27,037 bases of DNA from Clostridia bacterium (GTDB lineage Bacteria > Bacillota > Clostridia > Christensenellales > DUVY01): positions 1 through 27,037 of the forward strand of contig BNZQ01000024.1 of the NCBI GenBank assembly GCA_026001225.1, read 5' to 3'. Below, piece by piece: positions 17,616-25,300 of the stretch. Under the pieces are notes generated by a model that was given only the letters and a program-made list of their open reading frames with translations, was not told the origin of the DNA and made no database searches. Every line of letters begins with the position of its first letter. Positions within the stretch are counted from its first letter, which is position 1. A program made the translations under genes and the position numbers.

Positions 17616-17634
17616 CAAAACGGCAGCCGTTTTG
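17616..17634. terminator. Possible bidirectional terminator between convergent genes
   Basis: CAAAACGGC-A-GCCGTTTTG is a perfect inverted repeat with an A-tract on one side and a T-tract on the other. It sits in the 159-bp gap between the pseudouridine synthase and the DUF1614-like gene. The T-run is inside the stem, so the call is tentative. Confidence 0.4.
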
Positions 17635-17658
17635 GCATCAGAGCGAAGCGACCCGAAG

Positions 17659-17693
17659 TTTTTACTTTTCAACTTTCATTTTTCAACTATTTT
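17659..17693. repeat. Heptanucleotide tract (5 units) containing a stop codon
   Basis: TTTTTAC, TTTTCAA, CTTTCAT, TTTTCAA, CTATTTT. On the minus strand it contains the TAG stop (17689-17687) of the membrane gene. Confidence 0.75.
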
Positions 17694-18373
17694 TTCCGCC
17701 CTTTGCTCCCGAAATCCTCGCCCGCTTCCATATCCGCAGCCGGTTTGTACGTTTGGGCTTTTTTTGCCGCGGCGTTGCTTTCGTTGAGTTCGCCCATGAA
17801 GTGGGCCAAAAGGACGGCGGCAAGCGACGCGATGACGATCGCGTCCAACATACCGCCGACGCCGAGGGCGAGCACGGGGGCGCGGCCCATAATCAGGTTG
17901 ACGATAAAGACCGCCAATTCGCCGAACGTGACGCCGTAGACCGCCGACACGAACGCGCCGCGCCGCGAACGGCCGATCAGGTAGCTGAGCGCGCCCGCGA
18001 TCAGGCCGATCAACGCGGCGGCCACGATTTGCAGGGCCATGGTTTGGATCGGGATAAAGTAACGTAGGGTGAACACGGCCGCGCCGGTGATGAATGAAGC
18101 CAACCACATGTTGGCCATTTCGCGGTTAAAGCCCGCTGCGAACAGCAAAACGACGGCGAAAATGAAGGGCACCAACCAACCGCCGATGCTGAACGCGAAG
18201 GATTGTCCGATCCAAATCGCGGGGGCGATCGAGCCGCCCAACACGGCGAGTACAAACAGGATCGCCGCCCATTTGGGCATGCGCATCGCGCTTAAAACGG
18301 TAGACAGCACGCCGACGACGATTAAAATCGCAAGCAGGCCGAGCAGGGCGTAGGATACATAGGGGATATACAT
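17687..18373 (-). CDS. Multi-pass membrane protein, DUF1614-like
   Basis: The product has 228 residues with about seven hydrophobic segments and a polar tail (about 195-228). The pattern SFAFSIGGWLVPFIFAVVLL (about 57-76) and the C-terminal block ending RAPVLALGVGGMLDAIVIASLAAVLLA resemble DUF1614 proteins, in which a Gly-Gly motif precedes an Asp and a final helix. DUF1614 has no known function and is common in spore-forming Firmicutes. GGAGG lies 8 nt upstream of the ATG at 18373. It is divergent from spoIVA. The final residues GRKK and the stop run into a heptanucleotide tract. I see no clear promoter. Family assignment is from remembered pattern only. Confidence 0.75.
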   Translation of the reverse strand: MYIPYVSYALLGLLAILIVVGVLSTVLSAMRMPKWAAILFVLAVLGGSIAPAIWIGQSFAFSIGGWLVPFIFAVVLLFAAGFNREMANMWLASFITGAAVFTLRYFIPIQTMALQIVAAALIGLIAGALSYLIGRSRRGAFVSAVYGVTFGELAVFIVNLIMGRAPVLALGVGGMLDAIVIASLAAVLLAHFMGELNESNAAAKKAQTYKPAADMEAGEDFGSKGRKK

Positions 18374-18620
18374 AATTTAACCTCCGTTTTGACGGCGCAT
18401 ACATGTCGCGATACTGTGTAAAACATCGAGTTTTCCCGGATCATGTAGGTCTGACTATACTCTCCTCGAAAATTCCCGGTTTCCTTGTCTCGCTCGTATC
18501 TTTGCCGTTAAAAATAATTTGGAGTTAGTTTGCGGCTTGTGAGTTGTTTTTATTCATTATATTTAATTTGCAAAAGTTTTTGACAAGCGCGCGGGCCTTG
18601 TCCGTTTCCGTCGCCGTTTC

Positions 18621-18649
18621 GCATATCGGCGGAAGTTTCCTCATAATAA
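18621..18649 (+). promoter_or_regulatory. Tentative sigma-E promoter of spoIVA
   Basis: GCATATC (18621-18627) and CATAATAA (18642-18649) are 14 nt apart, close to the sigma-E pattern KMATATT-N14/15-CATACAMT. spoIVA is sigma-E dependent in Bacillus. The start would fall very close to the ribosome site, so the leader would be short. The rest of the 295-bp divergent gap shows nothing further that I can support. Confidence 0.3.
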
Positions 18650-18668
18650 TATCGTGGAGGAAATCAAA

Positions 18669-20147
18669 ATGGAATTCGATTTGTACGGGGATATCGCGGA
18701 ACGGACGGACGGCGACATTTATTTGGGCGTGGTCGGGCCGGTGCGGTCGGGGAAATCCACGTTTATCACGCGCTTTATGCAGGCGTTGGTTTTGCCCAAT
18801 ATAACGGCGGCGCACCTGCGTGAAAGGACGGTGGACGAATTGCCGCAGAGCGCGGCGGGCAAAACTGTCATGACCACGCAGCCTAAATTCATACCCGCCG
18901 AGGCCGCCCGCGTCAAGGTGGGGGAACACGCCGAGATCAAGGTACGCTTGTGCGACTGCGTGGGCTACATGATCGAGGGCGCGAGAGGACACAAGGAGGA
19001 CGGACGGCCGCGGCTCGTTAAAACGCCGTGGTCGGAGGACGAAATGCCGTTCGAGCAGGCCGCCGAAATCGGCACAAAAAAGGTCATCGCCGATCACTCG
19101 ACCGTGGGCGTGGTCGTCACGAGCGACGGCTCGATCAACACCGATATCCCGCGCGAGCATTATATCGTCGCCGAGGAACGCGTGATCAAGGAATTGAAGG
19201 AACTCGGCAAGCCCTTTATCACGATTTTAAACACGACAAAGCCCGACGCGCCCGAAACGGCGAAGCTGGCCGAGGCTTTGCGGGAAAAATACGGCGTGCC
19301 CGCGGTTCCGCTGGACGTGCTGAACATGGACAGGGAGGAAGTGGACGCCGTTTTGGGGAAACTGTTGATGGAGTTTCCGTTGCGCCTTGTCGAAATCGAA
19401 CTGCCGAAGTGGATGCAGACGTTGCCCGCCGACCATCAAATCGTCGCGGAGCTGCTCGATCGCGCGCGGAAATTGGGCGAGAACGCGGATAAAATGCGCG
19501 ATTACGAGTCCGCCGAAAAATTCTTTGCAGAGAACGAGGACGTGAAAGCGGGCAAGATCAAAGAGGTCAATTTGGGTGAGGGTCAGCTGGTTTTCCGCGT
19601 CGAACCGCAGGAGGGCTTATTTTATCGGATGCTGGGCGAGGTGTGCGGAGAGGCGATCGCCGACGAGTTTGGCTTGATGGATTATATCCGCAAGGCGACG
19701 CACGCCAAAGCCGAGTACGACAAGATCAAGGGCGCGCTGGACGAGGTGCGCGAAACGGGCTACGGGGTCGTGACGCCCGCGATGGACGACATGAGCTTGG
19801 AGGAGCCTGAAATCGTCAAGCAGGGCAACCGCTTCGGCGTGCGTTTAAAAGCCTCCGCGCCGTCCCTGCACATTATGCGCGTGGATATCGAAACCGAGGT
19901 CAATCCGATCGTGGGCACCGAGCAGCAGAGCGAGGATTTGGTCAAATACCTGCTCGCGGAATTTGAGAACGACCCGAAAGGGATTTGGGAGACAAATATG
20001 TTCGGTAAATCCCTGCATAATTTGGTCAAAGAGAACCTATCGGGCAAACTACACAACATGCCGCCCATAGCGCAAAAGAAGATGAGAAAGACGCTGTCGC
20101 GGATCGTGAACGAGGGCAAGGGCGGGATTCTGTGTATATTATTGTAA
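18669..20147 (+). CDS. spoIVA: Stage IV sporulation protein A, spore coat morphogenetic ATPase
   Basis: The product has 492 residues, the same length as the Bacillus subtilis protein. The N-terminal ATPase domain has Walker A G23-PVRSGKST31 and continues through the segment TTQPKFIPAEA and the VGYMIEGA block. The middle and C-terminal parts match the family, ending in GGILCILL. SpoIVA binds the forespore surface through SpoVM, hydrolyses ATP and polymerises into the basement layer of the coat. The ATG at 18669 is chosen over the frame extension because GGAGG lies 8 nt upstream. It is the clearest proof that the organism belongs to an endospore-forming lineage. It is divergent from the DUF1614-like gene and convergent with clpC. 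Confidence 0.97.
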   Translation: MEFDLYGDIAERTDGDIYLGVVGPVRSGKSTFITRFMQALVLPNITAAHLRERTVDELPQSAAGKTVMTTQPKFIPAEAARVKVGEHAEIKVRLCDCVGYMIEGARGHKEDGRPRLVKTPWSEDEMPFEQAAEIGTKKVIADHSTVGVVVTSDGSINTDIPREHYIVAEERVIKELKELGKPFITILNTTKPDAPETAKLAEALREKYGVPAVPLDVLNMDREEVDAVLGKLLMEFPLRLVEIELPKWMQTLPADHQIVAELLDRARKLGENADKMRDYESAEKFFAENEDVKAGKIKEVNLGEGQLVFRVEPQEGLFYRMLGEVCGEAIADEFGLMDYIRKATHAKAEYDKIKGALDEVRETGYGVVTPAMDDMSLEEPEIVKQGNRFGVRLKASAPSLHIMRVDIETEVNPIVGTEQQSEDLVKYLLAEFENDPKGIWETNMFGKSLHNLVKENLSGKLHNMPPIAQKKMRKTLSRIVNEGKGGILCILL

Positions 20148-20226
20148 TGATCATTCCTTCTTGACAAGGTATGGTATAATAGAATCAGAAGATTATCCCG
20201 ATTAAAAGCGTTTAGAGGGGAGATAA

Positions 20227-20259
20227 GGGGGGGGGAGGAATCGCAACCTCCCCCCCCCC
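20227..20259. repeat. G-tract/C-tract hairpin between spoIVA and clpC
   Basis: Nine G, then AGG, an 8-nt loop containing ATCGCA, then CCT and ten C. It forms a 12-bp stem in the convergent gap 20148-20307. No U-run follows on either strand, so it is not a standard terminator. The homopolymers are unusual for this genome. Confidence 0.7.
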
Positions 20260-20275
20260 GCGCTTTTCTTTGCAA

Positions 20276-20304
20276 GGCTTTCTTTTCACGCTGAAAAGAA
20301 AGCC
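20276..20304 (-). terminator. Hairpin directly after clpC
   Basis: GGCTTTCTTTTCA-CGC-TGAAAAGAAAGCC, a perfect 13-bp stem starting 3 bp past the clpC stop. It is well placed to end the mcsA-mcsB-clpC transcript, but no U-run follows and it resembles the palindromes in the feoB tail, so it may be a repeat element doing this job by position. Confidence 0.5.
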
Positions 20305-20307
20305 GGA

Positions 20308-22797
20308 TCACTCTTTCCGAAATACGAATTCCCCTTTCCCGTCCGTGTCGCAAACTAACGTGTCTCCGCCTGTGAACGCGCCCGCTAATAGCTTTTCAGC
20401 CAGCGGATCCTCGATTTTTTGCTCGATCACGCGGCGCAGGGGGCGCGCGCCGTATTCGGCGTCGTAGCCCGTCTCGGCCACGCGGGACACCGCCGCCTCT
20501 GTGAAGCGCACGGCGATTTCCTTGTCCTTCAATTTTTCCTCGACCTTTTTCAACATGAGGCGCGCGATCTTTTCGATGTCGGCCTTGGCAAGGGGATTAA
20601 AGATTGTTATCACGTCCACGCGGTTCAAAAATTCGGGCTTAAAACGGCGTTTCAAGGCTTCCGTCAAAACATCCTTGACGCCTTCGTTTTTCTTCTCGCC
20701 GTCATCGGAACGGAAGCCCAAATTTTTGATCGTGGTTTTTAATTCGGACACGCCCACGTTGCTGGTCATGATGACGATCGAGTTCTTGAAGTTCACGACG
20801 CGTCCCTGCGCGTCGGTCAGGCGGCCCTCGTCTAAAATCTGTAAAAGCATGTTGAACACGTCGGGATGCGCCTTTTCGATTTCGTCGAACAGCACGACCG
20901 AATAGGGTTTGCGGCGCACCTGCTCGGTTAATTGACCGCCCTCGTCGAACCCGACGTAGCCGGGCGGCGAGCCGATCATTTTAGACACGCTGTGCGCCTC
21001 CATGTATTCGGACATATCCAAACGGATAATTAGGTTTTCGTCGTCGAACATCGCCTCGGCGAGGGCCTTGGTCAGCTCGGTTTTGCCCACGCCGGTGGGG
21101 CCGAGGAAAATGAAGCTGCCGATCGGGCGTTTGGGGTCTTTCAAGCCGGCGCGGGCGCGACGCATAGCGCGGGCGACGTTGCCGATCGCCTCGTCCTGTC
21201 CGATCACGCGCCGCCGTAAGATATCCTCTAATTTCAGCAGGCGTTCCTTTTCGGTCTCGTTGATCCGCGTGACGGGAATCGAAGTCCATTTGGATACGAT
21301 CGCCGCGATATCCTCCGGGTCAATCGCCGCCTTCATCGTTTTGCGGTCTTCCTCCCACTTCTTTTTGACCGTGCCGATCTCGGCGGTCAGCGCGTTGATT
21401 TTATCGCGGATTTTGCCCGCCTTTTCGTAATCCTGCAAGCGCAGGGCTTCGGCCTTTTCGTTCTCTAATTTTTGCAATTCGGTTTCCTTGCCCTTAATGT
21501 CGGGCGGCGCGGTGTTGGAATTGACCTTTAAGCGGCTGGCCGCCTCGTCCACAAGGTCGATCGCCTTGTCGGGCAGGTAACGGTCCATGATATAGCGGTC
21601 AGACAATTTCACGGCGGCCTCGATCGCCTCGTCGGTGATTTTGACCTTGTGGAAGGCCTCGTAGTTGTCGCGGATGCCCTTGATGATCTCGATCGTTTCC
21701 TCGACGGACGGGGGATTGACGATGATCGGCTGAAAGCGGCGCTCTAAGGCCTTGTCCTTTTCGATGAATTTGCGGTATTCGTCGGTGGTTGTCGCGCCGA
21801 TCGTTTGCAGCTCGCCGCGCGCCAAATACGGCTTCAGCATATCGGCGGGGGAAACCTCGCCTTTTTCGTGCCCCGCGCTCGCAAGCGTGTGCAACTCGTC
21901 GATAAAGACGATGATATTGCCCGCGCGCGAGATCGTCTCGATGATATCTTTCAATTTTTCTTCGAGGGAACCGCGGTATTTGGTGCCCGCCATCAGGCTG
22001 CCGATATCCAACGTGAAGATGATTTTATCTTTGAGCAGTTCGGGGACGTTTTGATCCACGATCGCCTGCGCGAGGCCCTCGACGACGGCGGACTTTCCCA
22101 CGCCCGGCTCGCCGATTAAAACGGGGTTGTTTTTGGTCTTGCGGCACAGGATTTGCACGATCCGCTCGATTTCCTCGCGGCGGCCGATGATCGGATCGAT
22201 TTTATGGTCGCGCGCCTTTTGCGTGAGGTCGATCCCCGTGTCCTTTAAAATCGGCGGCAACGCGCTTTTGCCCGTTTGTCCCTGCCGTTGCGGCTTTTGG
22301 CCGAATTGCCTGAAATCCATGCCGGACGGGGCGGAATTGGCGGCGGCGGGACGGTTCGGCGCGTCGTTCTCCAGGGATTCCTCCAATTTGTCGGTCAGCT
22401 TTTCCACGTCGGTGCGGCCCGCCAAATATTGGTACGCCACGCCGTCGCCCGATTCGCACATAGCGAGCAGTACGTGCTCGGCGGCGCAGTAGTTCAGGCC
22501 CCCTTGCGCGGCAAGCTCCTTGGCGTTGAACAGAATGCGCTTGACGCGCGGCGAAAAGTCGATCGAGCCGTTGAAGCCGACGAACGCGGTTTGGTTGCCC
22601 AACACCTCGTCCAAATCGTCGGCCTTAACGCCCGCGTCGTTCAGCAATTTAGAGGCGAGGCTCCCGCCTGCCGACAGAATGCCGAACAGCAGGTGCTCGG
22701 TGCCTATCTCGGGAGAATTGAGCGTCGCCGCCGTTTCGCGGGCGATATCGAGTACGCGTTTTAAGTTATCGGTCATTGCAAATTGAAAGTAACTCAT
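20308..22797 (-). CDS. clpC: AAA+ unfoldase ClpC (ClpCP protease ATPase)
   Basis: The product has 829 residues. The Clp N-domain repeats cover about 9-150 ([19 protein letters not shown]), which bind phosphoarginine and adaptors in Bacillus. AAA+ domain 1 has Walker A GEPGVGKS (229-236) and [12 protein letters not shown]-containing middle domain lies at about 440-475 ([18 protein letters not shown]). AAA+ domain 2 has Walker A GPTGVGKT (566-573), [15 protein letters not shown], and a C-terminal sensor block with [19 protein letters not shown]. It unfolds marked proteins and feeds ClpP. GGAGG lies 8 nt upstream of the ATG. It is the last gene of the mcsA-mcsB-clpC operon, 29 bp after mcsB. Confidence 0.97.
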   Translation of the reverse strand: MSYFQFAMTDNLKRVLDIARETAATLNSPEIGTEHLLFGILSAGGSLASKLLNDAGVKADDLDEVLGNQTAFVGFNGSIDFSPRVKRILFNAKELAAQGGLNYCAAEHVLLAMCESGDGVAYQYLAGRTDVEKLTDKLEESLENDAPNRPAAANSAPSGMDFRQFGQKPQRQGQTGKSALPPILKDTGIDLTQKARDHKIDPIIGRREEIERIVQILCRKTKNNPVLIGEPGVGKSAVVEGLAQAIVDQNVPELLKDKIIFTLDIGSLMAGTKYRGSLEEKLKDIIETISRAGNIIVFIDELHTLASAGHEKGEVSPADMLKPYLARGELQTIGATTTDEYRKFIEKDKALERRFQPIIVNPPSVEETIEIIKGIRDNYEAFHKVKITDEAIEAAVKLSDRYIMDRYLPDKAIDLVDEAASRLKVNSNTAPPDIKGKETELQKLENEKAEALRLQDYEKAGKIRDKINALTAEIGTVKKKWEEDRKTMKAAIDPEDIAAIVSKWTSIPVTRINETEKERLLKLEDILRRRVIGQDEAIGNVARAMRRARAGLKDPKRPIGSFIFLGPTGVGKTELTKALAEAMFDDENLIIRLDMSEYMEAHSVSKMIGSPPGYVGFDEGGQLTEQVRRKPYSVVLFDEIEKAHPDVFNMLLQILDEGRLTDAQGRVVNFKNSIVIMTSNVGVSELKTTIKNLGFRSDDGEKKNEGVKDVLTEALKRRFKPEFLNRVDVITIFNPLAKADIEKIARLMLKKVEEKLKDKEIAVRFTEAAVSRVAETGYDAEYGARPLRRVIEQKIEDPLAEKLLAGAFTGGDTLVCDTDGKGEFVFRKE

Positions 22798-22826
22798 GGT
22801 TTCAACCTCCGGTTTTATTTTTTACT

Positions 22827-23837
22827 TTACTTCCCTGCTTTCAGTTTCAGCAGCTCCCGCGCCACAACCTCGCTTCGGAAAATGTCCCGTTCCGCCGCCG
22901 TCAGCTCGCGGTCGGCTAAAAGGATCAGATTCGCGGGTTGGGCCTTGATGATGATTTCGTCAAGGGCGGCCTTGTCCTTGATTTTGATGATATCGAGGCT
23001 CGCGCCCAATTTAAGCTGACCCATTAAATTCATAAATTCCTTCGAGTCCATTTTATAGGAATTGGTCAGCAGGCCGTAGGCGCGGTAAACGTTGTCGGTC
23101 AGCTCGGCTTTGCGCGTCTTTAACAGCTGTTCGACGGCCTTTTCCTCGGCCGCCGCGATACTGCGCACGGTATCCGACACCGCGTTGATGATGCCCTCCT
23201 CGGTCGGGCCTAAACTGCGCTGATTGGACACCTGATACATAAAGCCCTCCGCGCCGCTGCCCTCGCCGTACACGCCGCGCACCGCGATATTCAGACGGTT
23301 GACCTGGTTGACGACCGGCATGATATATTGATTCAGGGTGAGGGCGGGCAGGAACATCATCGCGGAGGCGCGCATTCCCGTGCCCAAATTGGTCGGGCAG
23401 GCGGTCAAATAGCCCAACTCCGAATCGAACGCGTATTTGACGGTCTCGGCGATCGCGTCGTCGATCTCGTTCAAAATTTTGTAGCCCTCGGTCAGCGCGA
23501 GTCCCTTCAAAATACATTGAGCGCGGATATGGTCCTCCTCGTTGAGCATGATCGAGATCGCGTCGTCCCCGCTCAAAATGACCGCGCCGTATTCGCCGCT
23601 TTTGACCAAATCGTTGCTGATCAGGTGCCGTTCCATCATCGCCGTGCGCTTGACCTCGGACAGCGCGCTCATCTTATAGACATGGAAGTTGCCGGAGCCG
23701 TAGGAGCTCACGCGGTCGAACACGTCCTTCATCACCGTATAGGCCCGCTCGTCGGACAGCTTGCGGGGAAAGGGGATGCCGGACACGTTGCGCGCGAGGC
23801 GGATTCTGCTGGAAATTACGTATTTATTGATATCCAT
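22827..23837 (-). CDS. mcsB: Protein-arginine kinase McsB
   Basis: The product has 336 residues, a little shorter than the Bacillus enzyme. Phosphagen-kinase motifs are present: S9-SRIRLARN17, N99-EEDHIR105, C147-PTNLGTGMRAS158 and R187-GVYGEGSGAEGF. McsB phosphorylates arginines on client proteins, which marks them for ClpCP. The C-terminal RDIFRS (317-322) corresponds to the RDxxRA phosphoarginine-sensing motif, with Ser in place of the last Ala. AGGAG lies 6-7 nt upstream of the ATG. The operon has no ctsR in view. A repeat element (23877-23999) separates it from mcsA. Confidence 0.96.
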   Translation of the reverse strand: MDINKYVISSRIRLARNVSGIPFPRKLSDERAYTVMKDVFDRVSSYGSGNFHVYKMSALSEVKRTAMMERHLISNDLVKSGEYGAVILSGDDAISIMLNEEDHIRAQCILKGLALTEGYKILNEIDDAIAETVKYAFDSELGYLTACPTNLGTGMRASAMMFLPALTLNQYIMPVVNQVNRLNIAVRGVYGEGSGAEGFMYQVSNQRSLGPTEEGIINAVSDTVRSIAAAEEKAVEQLLKTRKAELTDNVYRAYGLLTNSYKMDSKEFMNLMGQLKLGASLDIIKIKDKAALDEIIIKAQPANLILLADRELTAAERDIFRSEVVARELLKLKAGK

Positions 23838-23876
23838 TTCGTACTCCTTTTAGAGTTGAAAATTGCGAGTCGACCG

Positions 23877-23999
23877 AACTGAAAACTGAAAACTGAAAAT
23901 TATGGATCTGTCGAAGAAGAAACATTTGTTATGCTGTATGCTCCTTACCCGCCGACAAAGCCGTCTTTACGGATATCGACCGCAATTTTCAGTTTTCAC
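23877..23999 (-). repeat. Element E, copy 2, between mcsB and mcsA
   Basis: Three AACTGAA units (23877-23897), a core with ATTATGGATCTGTCGAAGA, GCCGACAAAGCCGTC and ACGGATATCGACCG, and a right end AATTTTCAGTTTTCACC. It is the reverse complement of the 14099-14230 copy. The TGA stop of mcsA (23998-23996) lies in its right end. It fills nearly all of the 158-bp gap inside the operon. Confidence 0.8.
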
Positions 24000-24478
24000 C
24001 TATTCTTGATTCTGTCCAATTCTCGTTTAATCCGCGCGCAGTCCTCATAGCGTTCCGCTTCCAAGGCCTTGTTCAGCTCGTCGGTCAGGCGGCGGTACTC
24101 GGCGGCGCGCTTGTCCTCGGGCGAGGGGTGGGGGGCTTTGCCGGTGTGCCGAAGCTCGCCCTGCGTCTTTAAGATCACGGGGCGCAAGGCGGCGGCAAAT
24201 TCCTTATAGCAATGCTCGCAACCCACGTATCCGCCGGATTTTACGAAATCGTCCCACGCCGTGCCGCATTCGGGGCAGATTTGGCGTTTTTTGACCGTCT
24301 TTTCGGCGATCTCGGCCGCGCCCGTGAACATGTTGAACAGCCCGCCGATCCCCTTGAACACGTCCGCCCCGCGCAGGGATTGGCATTCGGCGCATAAATG
24401 CGTCTCACCGATCGCGCCGTTGATATTGGTCGTCGTGTGATAAACCGCTTCCCGTTTTCCGCATTCCTCGCAAAGCAT
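23996..24478 (-). CDS. mcsA: McsA, zinc-finger activator of McsB
   Basis: The product has 160 residues. Four CxxC pairs bind zinc (C3/C6, C29/C32, C68/C71, C87/C90). A UVR-like helical hairpin occupies about 127-160 (AEYRRLTDELNKALEAERYEDCARIKRELDRI). McsA activates the McsB arginine kinase and links it to ClpC. The ATG at 24478 has GGAGG 8 nt upstream; the open frame extends 57 codons further but crosses the promoter and operator, so that is rejected. It heads the operon. The stop codon TGA is provided by the border of repeat element E, so the original last residues may have been changed. Confidence 0.95.
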   Translation of the reverse strand: MLCEECGKREAVYHTTTNINGAIGETHLCAECQSLRGADVFKGIGGLFNMFTGAAEIAEKTVKKRQICPECGTAWDDFVKSGGYVGCEHCYKEFAAALRPVILKTQGELRHTGKAPHPSPEDKRAAEYRRLTDELNKALEAERYEDCARIKRELDRIKNR

Positions 24479-24518
24479 GGTAAGAACCTCCGATACTTTT
24501 TTCCCGTTTACCCGAAAC

Positions 24519-24547
24519 AGTATACACCAAAAAGTTAGCAATGTCAA
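24519..24547 (-). promoter_or_regulatory. Sigma-A promoter of the mcsA-mcsB-clpC operon
   Basis: On the minus strand TTGACA (24547-24542), 17 nt, then TATACT (24524-24519). The start is predicted near 24512, about 34 nt before the mcsA ATG. Its -35 region and part of the spacer lie inside the CIRCE-like operator. Confidence 0.85.
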
Positions 24548-24561
24548 GCGTAGAGTGCTAA
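24535..24561. promoter_or_regulatory. CIRCE-like operator (probable HrcA site)
   Basis: TTAGCAATG, 9 nt, GAGTGCTAA. The right half is a perfect match to the CIRCE consensus TTAGCACTC-N9-GAGTGCTAA and the left half matches 7 of 9; one more G/C pair extends the outer ends. It overlaps the -35 of the operon promoter, the position expected for HrcA repression. In Bacillus this operon is controlled by CtsR instead. Confidence 0.8.
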
Positions 24562-24589
24562 CTTTATCAAAATAAATCTTCTTAAAAGT

Positions 24590-24712
24590 GTCATTCAGAG
24601 GACGCGAACGCGCCCGTGGAATCTCAACCTTTGAAAAATTCCCCTCCAATGGAGGGGTGCTGCGAAGCGGCAGGTGGCCGCCTTTGTGTCATTCTTCCGT
24701 GAGTGAAGAATC
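24590..24712 (+). repeat. Palindromic mosaic, modules C-G-A in order
   Basis: Module C (24590-24629) begins GTCATTCAGAGG and ends GTGGAATCTCAACC. Module G (24637-24681) is AAATTCCCCTC-loop-GAGGGGTG with GCGAAGCGGC and GGTGGCCGCC. Module A (24687-24712) is TGTCATTCTTCCGTGAGTGA-AGAATC. The same three modules in the same order recur at 26765-26884. Confidence 0.85.
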
Positions 24713-24732
24713 GCAACCGAAGAATTTTTATT

Positions 24733-24825
24733 CGGATGAGATTGCGACGCCTCATTATAAATTCGGCGCCTGTGTCCTGCGGGTACGCAATGACACTCTT
24801 TGCGCCGTCTTTCCCGTAATGATGT
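24733..24825 (+). repeat. Module B, copy 1
   Basis: The first 42 bp (24733-24774), starting CGGATGAGATTGCGACGCCT, are identical to 26634-26675. The copies stay similar through TGCGGGTACGCAATGACA and TCTTTGCGC. ATTGCG and CGCAAT near the ends make it an inverted-repeat element. Here B follows C-G-A; at 26.7 kb it precedes them. Confidence 0.9.
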
Positions 24826-24898
24826 TCTTTGTGCCGTCTTTCTCGCAATGACTTCCTTTATCGCGCTTTTGAAAAGGTTATACGTGCGTCGTCCGCGC

Positions 24899-24927
24899 TT
24901 TACAAATTGCCGATTTTATTGTATACT
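24899..24927 (+). promoter_or_regulatory. Sigma-A promoter of the HPF gene
   Basis: TTTACA (24899-24904), 17 nt, TATACT (24922-24927). The start is predicted near 24934, giving a leader of about 70 nt. Confidence 0.75.
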
Positions 24928-25004
24928 GTACGTATCGTTCGTCGGGGCAAACCCCGAATGCGTTTAAGCCTTATTTATCATTCTCACGGAGGGAGGGACA
25001 CACA

Positions 25005-25298
25005 ATGAAAATCGAAATCGTATGCCGCGACTATCACGCGGACGAGAAACAGACGGCGTTATTTTTGAAGAAATTGAAACGTCTCGACAAGTATTTCGGG
25101 GCGGAAACCCCCGCGCGGCTCGCGCTGCGTACGGAAGGCGGGCAGTACGGAATGGAGCTGACGGTTCAGGGCGCACAGCCCGCGCGCGCCGAAGCCGAAA
25201 GCACGGATATGAATAAAAATATCGATCTGATTATACCGCGGATCACAAGGCAGTTCCGAAAGGAACACACGAAAACGATCGCGAAACGGGAACAATAA
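25005..25298 (+). CDS. Short HPF/RaiA-family ribosome hibernation factor
   Basis: The product has 97 residues with the HPF core fold pattern: MKIEIVCRDYHADEKQTALFLKKLKRLDKYFG, then an amphipathic strand region GMELTVQGAQPARAEAESTDMNKNIDLIIPRITRQFRKEH. The family binds the decoding region of the 30S subunit and inactivates ribosomes in stress or stationary phase. It lacks the C-terminal dimerisation domain of long HPF, which is the usual form in Firmicutes, so a second, long copy may exist elsewhere. The ribosome site GGAGGGAGGG is strong. The next gene starts 2 bp after the stop, so they are co-transcribed. Confidence 0.8.
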   Translation: MKIEIVCRDYHADEKQTALFLKKLKRLDKYFGAETPARLALRTEGGQYGMELTVQGAQPARAEAESTDMNKNIDLIIPRITRQFRKEHTKTIAKREQ

Positions 25299-25300
25299 TC

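Noticed and set aside
18580..18608. TTGACA at 18580 as a sigma-A promoter for spoIVA
   Set aside because: There is no -10-like hexamer at 16-18 nt, and spoIVA is expected to use sigma-E.
20161..20180. TTGACA followed by TATAAT as a promoter
   Set aside because: The spacing is only 8 nt. The TGGTATAAT could be an extended -10 alone, but no gene follows on that strand.
24479..24649. Longer McsA start
   Set aside because: The extension crosses the operon promoter, the CIRCE-like site and a repeat; GGAGG supports the ATG at 24478.
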